Of a stretch of 19,530 nt of DNA, positions 7,501 through 13,892 are shown in pieces. A program made the translations under genes and the position numbers. Position 1 is the first letter of the stretch, and the number at the start of each line of letters is the position of its first letter. Source of the DNA: SCUN01 sp964343975 (GTDB lineage: Bacteria; Acidobacteriota; Vicinamibacteria; Vicinamibacterales; SCN-69-37); NCBI GenBank assembly GCA_964343975.1, contig CAYFLU010000051.1:1-19530 (forward strand), read 5' to 3'. The notes beneath the pieces were generated by a model. The model saw nothing but the letters and a program-made list of their open reading frames with translations. It was not told where the DNA came from and did not search any database.

Positions 7501-8408
7501 TGCTCGCGGCCGTGCTGGGGCTCTACATGGCGCAGCGCATCGCCACACCGCTCGCGCGGTTGAGCCGCGCGACCAAGCAGATCGCCGGCGGCGACCTCGA
7601 CAGCCCGCTCGATCTCGATCTGGCAATTGGCGCGCGCGACGAGCTCGGCCGCCTCGTGGACGACTTCCGCCAGATGGCGAGCCAGCTGCGCAGCCAGCAG
7701 AACGCCATCGTGAAAGCGCGCGAGGCCGCGGCCTGGATGGACATGGCGCGGCAGGTCGCACACGAAGTGAAGAACCCGCTGACGCCGATTCAGCTCTCCG
7801 CCGAGCACCTGCAGCGGGTGCATCGCGATCGCGGCCGGCCGCTCGGCGAGGTCTTCGACGAGTGCATGGACCGCATCCTCGCGCAGGTGCGCCTGCTGCG
7901 ACAGATCTCGTCGGAATTCTCGAACTACGCGGCCTCGCCCACACCGGCCATCGCGGCCGTCGATCTCGGGGCGCTCGTGACGGAGCTCAGCACGCCGTAC
8001 GACGTGCCGGACCATGCGGTGCGCGTTGTCTGTCACGTACCAACGGCGCCGCTGACCGTGTGGGCCGACCGCACGCTGCTTTCGCGCGCGATCACGAATC
8101 TCATTGAAAATGCGCGGCAAGCCATGCCGTCGGGCGGCACGCTCACGATTTCGGCCGATGCCGCGTCGGCGCGAGACGCGGTGGTGATCGTCGCCGACAC
8201 GGGCGTCGGCATGGACGACATGGCGCGGTCGCGCGCGTTCGAGCCCTACTTTTCGACCAAGACGGCCGGCTCCGGCCTCGGGCTGCCGAACGCGAAACGG
8301 AATGTGGAGTTGTGCGGCGGCTCGATTGCGGTTGAGAGCGCGGTAGGCCGCGGAACGACGATTACGATCCGGCTGCAGCAGGCGTCTTCCGGCTTCGCAG
8401 CCGGCTGA
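4572..8408 (+). CDS. Large NtrY-like sensor histidine kinase with twelve predicted membrane helices
   Basis: The product is 1278 residues, much longer than typical NtrY proteins of roughly 650-780. From the GTG at 4572 it begins VRIPTSRVLLAGLLLTL, a first helix (about 7-25). Segment one (26-235) is predicted outside. Eight helices follow between about 236 and 496, then an outside segment (497-755) with two cysteines, C607 and C633. Helices lie near 757-777 and 802-822, a third outside segment at 825-965 (DVNLFAGSQLVATSQRDLFDSGLLP is typical of NtrY-like sensors), and a last helix near 967-987. HAMP follows, then the phosphoacceptor H1064 in VAHEVKNPLTP. The ATPase shows N1176/N1180 (NLIENARQAM), DTGVGM at D1209, FEPYFSTK and GSGLGLPNAK near 1233. 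The kinase core looks complete. No receiver domain or response-regulator gene is present nearby. The stimulus is unknown. Its last 47 bases overlap convergent pssA. Confidence 0.9.
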   Translation: MRIPTSRVLLAGLLLTLALGVGAVLWDVARFGTTPDATRARLQTYLQTDLTRRADELTRLTARAVPLSSRVLAATGDRDSLPQLFLDLVGATSDTHGTASLTIYSADYRTLAWSDGPAEDLPADRLRAADALFLTEGTLGLRLVHTRQLRSEDRLAGVAAAERLLSFAVGGAADTHEAYPTPYGDVMLVLPSVSSAADNLARPYSFMLTAASGAPLAEVRFDPDVIGRTRSLFRWRLAAVALLPLLITGLLLTRRLLDARREADAAAYLPWTIAATAAAAALALALGVIAKAAGMSDILRAPVWGGLALAVSAIGPLSWWWRVRPAPVAEATRRGFAVEHLASGIIAAAAITGLFWFLDARPFAASAEPWLFPVFPIHWPSVLELCGALFVTIAAVWTAMACVGTVADRWRTRDRSGRGFAAVLWLVPIGLSLTAMSALGHHVPVTGAAPVIVAVLAAGLWGHALRERYRRASPSAQLWMLFLWLALPALLTYPAMHIEAEAAARRLVESNYVIAVQRAEQPQHLQEELRAAQAEVDAFPGLADLANEAPQTPTQAAFTIWSRTRLARNRITSALELYNASGELVSRFALNVPEYGAPGLGERVSNCTWTQSGEAGRFGAEERRMLRGERALCTQDGHSRGTIVVHLMPDYRSLSFVPTNDPYFDVLRTSGSERASRLTDLQVAVYGWGALTRFTSANAAWALTPDLLERLYQSRAPFWTRLTSEGRPSDVYFANDRGGIYAVGIPVISAFEHLTRIAETLTLLAIAYVLGLLIDTAMSRFVRRRDAPLTVLIDDVRRSFYRKLFLSFVLAAVGPVVAMSLVFGTYMSGKLRADIESESSDVVTLARRVFEELLTLQQSAPTDDVLVWIGQALNQDVNLFAGSQLVATSQRDLFDSGLLPTRTPAAVYRSIALNRLPSFTVEDRLGGFAYLVAAAPVPGRGRDTILSVPLASRQRELAHELDELNRGVLVGGVLVVMLAAVLGLYMAQRIATPLARLSRATKQIAGGDLDSPLDLDLAIGARDELGRLVDDFRQMASQLRSQQNAIVKAREAAAWMDMARQVAHEVKNPLTPIQLSAEHLQRVHRDRGRPLGEVFDECMDRILAQVRLLRQISSEFSNYAASPTPAIAAVDLGALVTELSTPYDVPDHAVRVVCHVPTAPLTVWADRTLLSRAITNLIENARQAMPSGGTLTISADAASARDAVVIVADTGVGMDDMARSRAFEPYFSTKTAGSGLGLPNAKRNVELCGGSIAVESAVGRGTTITIRLQQASSGFAAG

Positions 8409-9117
8409 CGACCTGACCGATGAAGGCCGACGACAGGTAGGCGTAGGCCATCACGATGAGCGTGGCCTGCGGCTGCGTGCCGAGCAGCACGAGAAACACG
8501 ACAAACGCGAGCAGCGGCAGACGCGACTGCTGATACCCGAGGTTGAACGTCTTGAAGCTGCGATAGCGCAGCGTCGACACCATCAACACAGCGGGGACGA
8601 TGACCACACACACCGCGGCGATCTGCTGCGCGTGCCCGGTGAGGAGCCGCGGAAACGCAAACACGGTGGACGCGATCACGCCGGCGGCCGCCGGGCTGGC
8701 CAGACCGATGAAGTAGCGCTTGTCGGCCTGGGTCGTCGACTGCACATTGAAGCGCGCCAGACGCATCGCACAGGCCGTCACGTAGAAGAAGCCGACGGCC
8801 CAGCCCCACCGCCCGAGTTCAGAGAGTCCCCACGCGAACGCGAGAATTGCCGGCGCCACACCGAACGAGATGACGTCGGCCAGGGAGTCGAGCTGCAAGC
8901 CGAACTCGCTCGAGGTGCCGGTCATGCGCGCGATGCGACCGTCCATCATGTCGAGGAACACCGCGATGCCGATGAACGGCGCGGCAAACGTGAGATCGCC
9001 GCGCATCGCGTACATCACGCACGCGTAGCCGCAGAACATGTTCCCGACCGTGATGAGACTGGGCAGCAGGAACAAGCCCCGCCGTCTACGTTTGGCCGGC
9101 ACTGGCGTCGGTGTCAT
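8362..9117 (-). CDS. pssA: CDP-diacylglycerol--serine O-phosphatidyltransferase
   Basis: This integral membrane enzyme joins CDP-diacylglycerol and serine to give phosphatidylserine plus CMP. The 251 residues carry the full CDP-alcohol phosphotransferase signature, in the form D-x2-DG-x2-AR-x8-G-x3-D-x3-D: D56, D59-G60, A63-R64, G73, D77 and D81. Several hydrophobic helices flank it (near 14-36, 43-56, 83-110, 140-180 and 205-228). A basic N-terminus (AKRRRRG) precedes the first helix. The ATG at 9117 lies nine bases after the psd stop, and psd is transcribed first, so the two make one unit that carries out consecutive steps. The C-terminal 15 codons overlap the convergent kinase gene. The identification is secure at family level; the phosphatidylserine assignment is strengthened by the psd neighbour. 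Confidence 0.94.
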   Translation of the reverse strand: MTPTPVPAKRRRRGLFLLPSLITVGNMFCGYACVMYAMRGDLTFAAPFIGIAVFLDMMDGRIARMTGTSSEFGLQLDSLADVISFGVAPAILAFAWGLSELGRWGWAVGFFYVTACAMRLARFNVQSTTQADKRYFIGLASPAAAGVIASTVFAFPRLLTGHAQQIAAVCVVIVPAVLMVSTLRYRSFKTFNLGYQQSRLPLLAFVVFLVLLGTQPQATLIVMAYAYLSSAFIGQVVSRLRSRKTPAAAGS

Positions 9118-9126
9118 CGAGGCATT

Positions 9127-9750
9127 CTACCCGGCCAGCCGCGCCAGCACCGACTCGCCGGCCACCGTGCGGTCACCGGGCTTGACGGCGATCGTGGCCG
9201 TCGGCGGCAGGAAGACATCCATCCGCGAACCGAACTTCATGAGGCCGATCCGTTCCCCGGCCGCCAAGGTCTGACCGGGCGAGAGCCGGCACACGACGCG
9301 CCGGGCCAGCATGCCCACGATCTGCCGGACCACGATCGTCGTGCCCTGATGATCGAGCCAGATCTCGGATCGCTCGTTCTTCGCCGCGTCGTGGTGGTAG
9401 GCCGGGACAAAGGTGCCCTGGTGATATTTCACGTCGCGGACGACGCCGGAGAGCGGCGTGCGGTTGATGTGCACGTCGAGCGGCGAGAGGAATGTGATGA
9501 TCTGCAACCAGTCGCCCTCGGGTGCGTATTTCGGATCGGCTTTGCCGGCGTACATGATCTTGCCGTCGGCCGGCGCGAGCACGAGCGACGCATCGGTCGG
9601 CGACGTGCGATCGGGATCACGGAAGAACAACGCGACCGCGACCGGCAACACGATGAGTACGAGGGCCATGATCGGGGACCACTTGTACGCGATCGCGGCC
9701 GGCAGACAGGCCACCGCCACGAACGGCCAAGCTGCGTGATCGATTCTCAC
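9127..9750 (-). CDS. psd: Phosphatidylserine decarboxylase, short type
   Basis: Psd removes CO2 from phosphatidylserine to make phosphatidylethanolamine. It is a proenzyme that cleaves itself to create a pyruvoyl group. The 207-residue protein is the short form often annotated as Psd-A or archaetidylserine-decarboxylase-like. Two N-terminal hydrophobic segments (about 7-22 and 26-43) should anchor it in the membrane. Conserved blocks are LAPADGKIMYAG (58-69), FLSPLDVHINRTP (87-99, with H94), YHQGTF (109-114), NERSE (125-129) and FGSRMDVFLP (173-182). Cleavage is expected between G174 and S175, with S175 becoming the pyruvoyl group. The start is a GTG without a usable Shine-Dalgarno; TAACAT sits exactly at -12 to -7, suggesting a leaderless message. 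pssA follows after nine bases. Confidence 0.93.
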   Translation of the reverse strand: MRIDHAAWPFVAVACLPAAIAYKWSPIMALVLIVLPVAVALFFRDPDRTSPTDASLVLAPADGKIMYAGKADPKYAPEGDWLQIITFLSPLDVHINRTPLSGVVRDVKYHQGTFVPAYHHDAAKNERSEIWLDHQGTTIVVRQIVGMLARRVVCRLSPGQTLAAGERIGLMKFGSRMDVFLPPTATIAVKPGDRTVAGESVLARLAG

Positions 9751-9756
9751 GCCCTG

Positions 9757-9762
9757 ATGTTA
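9757..9762 (-). promoter_or_regulatory. Candidate leaderless -10 element for psd-pssA
   Basis: TAACAT on the minus strand ends six bases before the psd GTG, the -12 to -7 position for transcription starting on the start codon. The spacing and TAnnnT form match the candidate before the propeller gene at 1170-1175. Confidence 0.35.
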
Positions 9763-9773
9763 TCTCACGCGTT

Positions 9774-9790
9774 GCCGGTGCGCGACCGGC
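9774..9790. other. Small stem-loop between the DUF465 gene and psd
   Basis: GCCGGT and ACCGGC form a perfect 6-bp stem around a five-base loop. It lies just after the DUF465-like stop and before the psd promoter. No T-run follows on either strand, so intrinsic termination is doubtful. It might act as an operator, slow RNA polymerase, or have no role. Confidence 0.3.
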
Positions 9791-9795
9791 GAGGT

Positions 9796-9981
9796 TCAAC
9801 TGGCGCGCTGACGCGCCAAGGTTTCGATCAGGTCTTTCAGGCGGAGTTTGCGTTTCTTGAGTGCGGCTTCTTCGGCGAGTTCTTGCGGGGTTGGATGCGA
9901 GAGTGCGGTGTACTTCTGAACCTGCTCATCAAGCTGGTGATGCTCGATGAGCAGCTGATGGAGATCCTGAGCTTCGGTCAT
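9796..9981 (-). CDS. DUF465/YdcH-like small protein
   Basis: The product is a 61-residue, highly charged helical protein, MTEAQDLHQLLIEHHQLDEQVQ followed by a Leu- and Lys-rich second helix (EEAALKKRKLRLKDLIETLAR). The pattern of an N-terminal helix with HHxLDxxV, a short PT-containing turn, then an LKKxKLxLKDxI helix is that of the DUF465 (YdcH) family, small coiled-coil proteins of unknown role. The start is fixed by an ideal AGGAGG at 9988-9993, six bases before the ATG. A longer in-frame reading from 10041 would ignore this site. It stands alone in a 63-base gap after rimI and could be read from its own promoter or by read-through. Confidence 0.82.
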   Translation of the reverse strand: MTEAQDLHQLLIEHHQLDEQVQKYTALSHPTPQELAEEAALKKRKLRLKDLIETLARQRAS

Positions 9982-9987
9982 GCCCCA

Positions 9988-9993
9988 CCTCCT
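9988..9993 (-). promoter_or_regulatory. Strong Shine-Dalgarno of the DUF465-like gene
   Basis: A perfect AGGAGG precedes the ATG at 9981 by six bases. It is the clearest ribosome binding site in the window, shows that the organism uses the canonical anti-SD, and makes the lack of one before several other genes notable. Confidence 0.8.
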
Positions 9994-10044
9994 GTGCGCT
10001 GTTGACGACAACAACCAACGAACGAGCCGAACGTACCACAACCC

Positions 10045-10503
10045 TCAGACGTCGGCAAGCGGTACACACCGCAGCAGCAACGCGTCTTCCCGGGGATGTT
10101 CGTAGTAGTCCTTTCGGACGCCGTCGATGACAAATCCGAGGCTCGCATAGAGCGCGAGTGCGGCCTGATTCGAGCGGCGCACTTCGAGGAACGCCGTGCG
10201 CGCGCCCTCGGCATACGCCCGGCGCATCACCTCGCGCATGAAGCGGGCGCCCGTGCCCTGCCGGCGTTCCGGCAGCGCGACGGCGAGCGAGTTGATGTGC
10301 AGCTCATCGAAGAGCACCCAGCAGGCGCAATACGCCACGAGCCGGCCGTCGCGTTCGAGCACGTAGAGCCGGGCGGCCGGGTTGTTGGCGAGTTCCCATT
10401 GCAGCGACTCGACGGTCCATGGCTGCGCGAACGCGCCGGCCTGCAGCGCCGCCACATCGCTCAGGTCGTCACCGGCCCGCCGCGCCTCGATCCGTTCGGT
10501 CAT
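10045..10503 (-). CDS. rimI: GNAT acetyltransferase, ribosomal protein S18 alanine N-acetyltransferase type
   Basis: RimI transfers acetyl from acetyl-CoA to the N-terminal alanine of ribosomal protein S18. The 152 residues show the GNAT fold in order: an N-terminal substrate part with AFAQPWTVESLQWEL (24-38), the central strands (LYVLERDGRLVAYCACWVLFDELHINSLAV), the acetyl-CoA pyrophosphate loop RRQGTG (80-85), EVRRSNQAALALYASLGF (107-124), and a terminal VRKDYYEHPREDALLL block typical of RimI. The ATG at 10503 lies four bases after the tsaB stop with no Shine-Dalgarno, so reinitiation after tsaB is likely. The tsaB-rimI order is common in bacteria, which favours RimI over an unrelated GNAT enzyme. 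Confidence 0.9.
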   Translation of the reverse strand: MTERIEARRAGDDLSDVAALQAGAFAQPWTVESLQWELANNPAARLYVLERDGRLVAYCACWVLFDELHINSLAVALPERRQGTGARFMREVMRRAYAEGARTAFLEVRRSNQAALALYASLGFVIDGVRKDYYEHPREDALLLRCVPLADV

Positions 10504-10507
10504 CGCG

Positions 10508-11212
10508 TCAAGGGCGGATCACGCCCTGCTTGCGATCGCGCACGACCTCTGCGTCGCTGCGCCGCACGTAGTTCGGCCGCACCGCGTGCGGCACCATCGC
10601 CGCGGCGCCCGGCTGCGCCGCGAGTCGCGCGGCAGCCTCGGCCAGCGTCAGGCGTGATGCGCACGTGCGCCATCCGGCGCCGGCCCAGACCTCCGCATAC
10701 CGCGAGGCACCATCACCGGTGATCGCCACCGTCGCCCCCGCTGGCAGGAGCGCCTGCACCACCTCGATCGCCTGTGCGGGCGCGCCGACGTCGGCCGCTC
10801 GAAGCGCCGTGCCCTGCCACCACGCGCCGAAGAACACTTCCCCACGCAGCCCATCGAGGCACGGCACAATCAGCGTCGTCTCGGCCACCTCAGTCGATAG
10901 CGGCGTCATCGCTTCGACCAGGGCCTCGAGCGATCCCACCGTCGTGACCGGTCGGTTGAGCGCAAAGGCCCACCCCTGCACCGCCGCCACGCCTACGCGC
11001 AGGCCGGTGAACGACCCGGGGCCGGAGACCACGACGAACCGGTCGATGTCGGCGAAGGTGCAGCCGTGCTCGGCGAGGAACGCCTCGGCCTCGAGCGGCA
11101 GGCGCTCGGCGTGCGAGCGCGTGTCCGCGCCGGGGCGGCCGATCACGGCGCCGTCGCGCCAGAGGCCCATGGACCCGATTCGCGTCGAGGTATCGAGGGA
11201 AAACAGCGTCAC
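10508..11212 (-). CDS. tsaB: tRNA N6-threonylcarbamoyladenosine synthesis protein TsaB
   Basis: TsaB (YeaZ) supports TsaD in placing the threonylcarbamoyl group on A37 of ANN-decoding tRNAs. It is an ASKHA-fold protein without its own catalysis. The 234 residues contain the family hallmarks LFSLDTSTRIGSMGL at the N-terminus, a SHAERLPLEAEAFLAEHG segment, and VVSGPGSFTGLRVGVAAVQGWAFAL near residues 62-86. The C-terminal half is variable, as is usual. The start is a GTG with no Shine-Dalgarno. Upstream, an arm of the inverted repeat at 11221-11247 ends eight bases before the start codon. rimI follows after four bases. tsaD and tsaE are not in the window. Confidence 0.93.
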   Translation of the reverse strand: MTLFSLDTSTRIGSMGLWRDGAVIGRPGADTRSHAERLPLEAEAFLAEHGCTFADIDRFVVVSGPGSFTGLRVGVAAVQGWAFALNRPVTTVGSLEALVEAMTPLSTEVAETTLIVPCLDGLRGEVFFGAWWQGTALRAADVGAPAQAIEVVQALLPAGATVAITGDGASRYAEVWAGAGWRTCASRLTLAEAAARLAAQPGAAAMVPHAVRPNYVRRSDAEVVRDRKQGVIRP

Positions 11213-11220
11213 AGGCTCAC

Positions 11221-11247
11221 TAGGTTACTACCTTGCTTGGTAACCTA
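11221..11247. promoter_or_regulatory. Inverted repeat centred between tsaB and mutS
   Basis: TAGGTTAC (11221-11228) and GTAACCTA (11240-11247) are perfect inverted copies around an 11-base centre. Each arm lies exactly eight bases from the GTG it faces, tsaB on the left and mutS on the right, so the gap is mirror-symmetric. Read outward, each arm contains TAACCT, which fits TAnnnT; as a -10 it would give both genes a three-base leader. It may be a two-way promoter, a dimeric repressor operator, or both. Confidence 0.5.
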
Positions 11248-11255
11248 TAGCGCAC

Positions 11256-13892
11256 GTGTCTGCCACGCCGCCTTCACCCGCGACGGCCACTCCGGCCATG
11301 CGCCAGTATCTCGACGTCAAGCGCGCCCATCGGGACGCGCTCGTCGCCTTTCGCATGGGCGACTTCTACGAGATGTTCTACGAAGACGCCGTCGTGGCCG
11401 CGCGCGTGCTCGAGCTCACGCTCACCTCGCGCGCGAAGGACGCCGCCGGAGCCGCGATCCCGATGTGCGGGTTCCCGTTCCATGCGCTCGACACGTATCT
11501 CGGCCGGCTGATCCGCAAAGGCTACCGCGTCGCCATCTGCGACCAGGTCGAAGACCCGAAGAAAGCCAAAGGCCTCGTCAAACGCGAAGTCACGCGCGTC
11601 GTCTCGCCCGGCACGTTCACCGATGCGGGCTTCCTCGACGCGCGCGAACCGGCGTTTCTCGCGGCGGTTTCGTTTTCGGCGACCGATCCGGCGACGATCG
11701 GCCTCGCGTGCCTCGACACCTCGACCGGCGAGTTCCTCGCCACCGAAGCGCACGGTCCGGGCGCGCGTGAGGCCATCGCCGCAGAGCTGGCGGTGATCCG
11801 CCCGAAGGAACTCCTTGCGGCGGACGAGGCCACGCTCGACGGCCTGCTGCCGGTGTTCGCCACGGTGCGGACGACCCGCCTCGAAGGCTGGACGTTCGAG
11901 GTCATGCGCGCGCGCGAGACGCTGCTCCAACAATTCCACGTGGCCTCGCTCTCCGGCTACGGCCTCGACGACGCGCCGCTCGCGACCTCGGCGGCCGGTG
12001 CGGTCGTCGACTACGTGCGCACCACCCAGAAGGCCGACCTCACGCACGTACGCGACCTCACGCTGCGGTCGGCAACCGACGCGCTGGCGATCGACCCGGT
12101 CACGCTCCGCCACTTGAATGTCGCGGAAGGCGTCGACGGCGGCCGCGACGGCTCGCTGCTCGACGCGATCGACCGCACGGTCACGGCACTCGGCGGCCGG
12201 CAGCTCCGCGCGTGGCTCCTCCGCCCGCTCGTGACGCTCGAGCGCATTCAGGATCGGCTCGACGCGGTCGAGGATTTCGCCTTCCGCACCACCGAACGCA
12301 CCAAGCTGCGCGACACGCTGAAGGGCATGCACGATCTCGAGCGATTGATGGCGCGCCTGTCGCTCGGCACGGGTGGCCCGCGCGACATGGCCGCGCTCGG
12401 GGCGTCACTGGCACTGCTCCCGCGCGTGAAGACGCTGCTCTCGGATCTGTCCGCGCCGCTCGTGCGCAGTCTCGTCGCGGAGATCGACGAACTGGCCGAC
12501 GTGCGCACCGACATTGCCACGCAGTTGATCGATGAACCGCCGGCGCTCGCGCGCGATGGCGGCCTCATCCGCGACGGCGTCGACCCGGAACTCGACAGCC
12601 TTCGCGAGATCAGCCGCGGCGGCAAGACCGCGATCGCGGCCATGGAAGAGGCCGAGCGCGCGCGCACGGGCATCAGCTCGTTGAAGGTCCGCTACAACCG
12701 CGTGTTCGGGTACTACATCGAGATCTCGAAGTCGAATCTCGATGCGGTGCCGGCCGACTACATCCGCAAGCAGACCATCGCGGGCGGCGAACGCTTCGTT
12801 ACGCCAGGGCTGAAGGAATTCGAAGAGAAGGTGCTCACGGCCGACGAGCGCATCACCGCGCGGGAGCTCGAGCTCTTCGAAGCGCTCCGCACGCGCCTGA
12901 TCGCCGAAACGGGCCGCGTGCTCGACTCGGCGCGGGCCGTGGCCTCACTCGACGCGCTCGCGGGCCTCGCCGACACGGCCGCCGCCGGCAATTTCACGAA
13001 GCCGGTGGTCCACGCCGGCGCGGAATTCGTCGCGACCGATGTGCGCCATCCGGTCGTCGAGCGGCACGTGCAGTCGGCCTTCGTGCCGAACGACGTCATG
13101 CTCGACGACGGCGCGCGGCAGCTCATCGTCTTGACCGGTCCGAACATGGGCGGCAAGTCGACGTTCCTGCGGCAGACGGCGCTGCTTGCTGTGCTCGCGC
13201 AGGCCGGGTCGTTCGTGCCGGCGCGCACGGCCAAGCTCTCGATCGTCGACCGCATCTTCGCGCGCGTCGGCGCCTCGGACAACATCGCGCGCGGCCAGTC
13301 GACATTCATGGTCGAGATGCAGGAAACCGCGGCGATTCTGCACACCGCGACGTCGCGCAGCCTCGTGATCCTCGACGAAATCGGCCGCGGCACCGCCACG
13401 TTCGATGGCCTCAGCATCGCCTGGGCCGTGGCCGAACATCTGGCGACGAATGCGAAGGCGCGGCCGAAGACGATCTTCGCGACGCACTATCATGAGCTCA
13501 CGGATCTCGCGGATGCCCTGCCGAGCGTGTCGAACTTCCACGTCGCCGCGCGCGAGTTCAAGGACGACATCATCTTCCTGCACAAGGTCGTCGAAGGCCG
13601 GTCCGACCGCAGCTACGGCATTCAAGTCGCGCGGCTCGCCGGCTTGCCCGCGCCGGTCGTGCGCCGCGCCTCCGACATTCTCAAATCGCTCGAGCAGGAC
13701 GAGATGCAGCGCGGCGGCCGCCCGAGCTTGAGTGGCGCAGCGCCGGTGCAGCAGCAACAGCTCGGCCTCTTCCACGTCGACACGCATCCGGTGATCGATC
13801 GCCTGCGCGATGTGGATGTCGACCGCCTGGCGCCGCTCGACGCGCTGAATCTGCTCGCCGAGCTCAAGCGCTCGGCCGGCGAAGACCGATGA
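11256..13892 (+). CDS. mutS: DNA mismatch repair protein MutS
   Basis: MutS binds mismatches and small loops and recruits MutL. The 878-residue protein is full length. The mismatch-reading F-x-E motif is F37-Y38-E39 in AFRMGDFYEMFYEDA. Connector, core lever and clamp regions follow (VRYNRVFGYYIEISKSN and FVTPGLKEFEEKVLTADE near 475-535). The ATPase has Walker A GPNMGGKS (628-635, K634), the DNIARGQSTFMVEM signature, Walker B with D707-E708 in LVILDEIGRGT, and FATHYHELT. The C-terminus (LFHVDTHPVIDRL onward) is the usual helical tail. The GTG start has no Shine-Dalgarno and lies eight bases after the inverted repeat. The stop overlaps the next ATG (ATGA). mutL is not in the window. Confidence 0.98.
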   Translation: MSATPPSPATATPAMRQYLDVKRAHRDALVAFRMGDFYEMFYEDAVVAARVLELTLTSRAKDAAGAAIPMCGFPFHALDTYLGRLIRKGYRVAICDQVEDPKKAKGLVKREVTRVVSPGTFTDAGFLDAREPAFLAAVSFSATDPATIGLACLDTSTGEFLATEAHGPGAREAIAAELAVIRPKELLAADEATLDGLLPVFATVRTTRLEGWTFEVMRARETLLQQFHVASLSGYGLDDAPLATSAAGAVVDYVRTTQKADLTHVRDLTLRSATDALAIDPVTLRHLNVAEGVDGGRDGSLLDAIDRTVTALGGRQLRAWLLRPLVTLERIQDRLDAVEDFAFRTTERTKLRDTLKGMHDLERLMARLSLGTGGPRDMAALGASLALLPRVKTLLSDLSAPLVRSLVAEIDELADVRTDIATQLIDEPPALARDGGLIRDGVDPELDSLREISRGGKTAIAAMEEAERARTGISSLKVRYNRVFGYYIEISKSNLDAVPADYIRKQTIAGGERFVTPGLKEFEEKVLTADERITARELELFEALRTRLIAETGRVLDSARAVASLDALAGLADTAAAGNFTKPVVHAGAEFVATDVRHPVVERHVQSAFVPNDVMLDDGARQLIVLTGPNMGGKSTFLRQTALLAVLAQAGSFVPARTAKLSIVDRIFARVGASDNIARGQSTFMVEMQETAAILHTATSRSLVILDEIGRGTATFDGLSIAWAVAEHLATNAKARPKTIFATHYHELTDLADALPSVSNFHVAAREFKDDIIFLHKVVEGRSDRSYGIQVARLAGLPAPVVRRASDILKSLEQDEMQRGGRPSLSGAAPVQQQQLGLFHVDTHPVIDRLRDVDVDRLAPLDALNLLAELKRSAGEDR

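Noticed and set aside
9774..9790. Intrinsic terminator after the DUF465 gene
   Set aside because: The 6-bp stem-loop is perfect but no T-run follows on the transcribed strand, so it is kept only as an unassigned hairpin.
8632..10005. 457-codon plus-strand open frame across pssA, psd and the DUF465 gene
   Set aside because: It spans three well-supported minus-strand genes and their gaps and has antisense-like composition.
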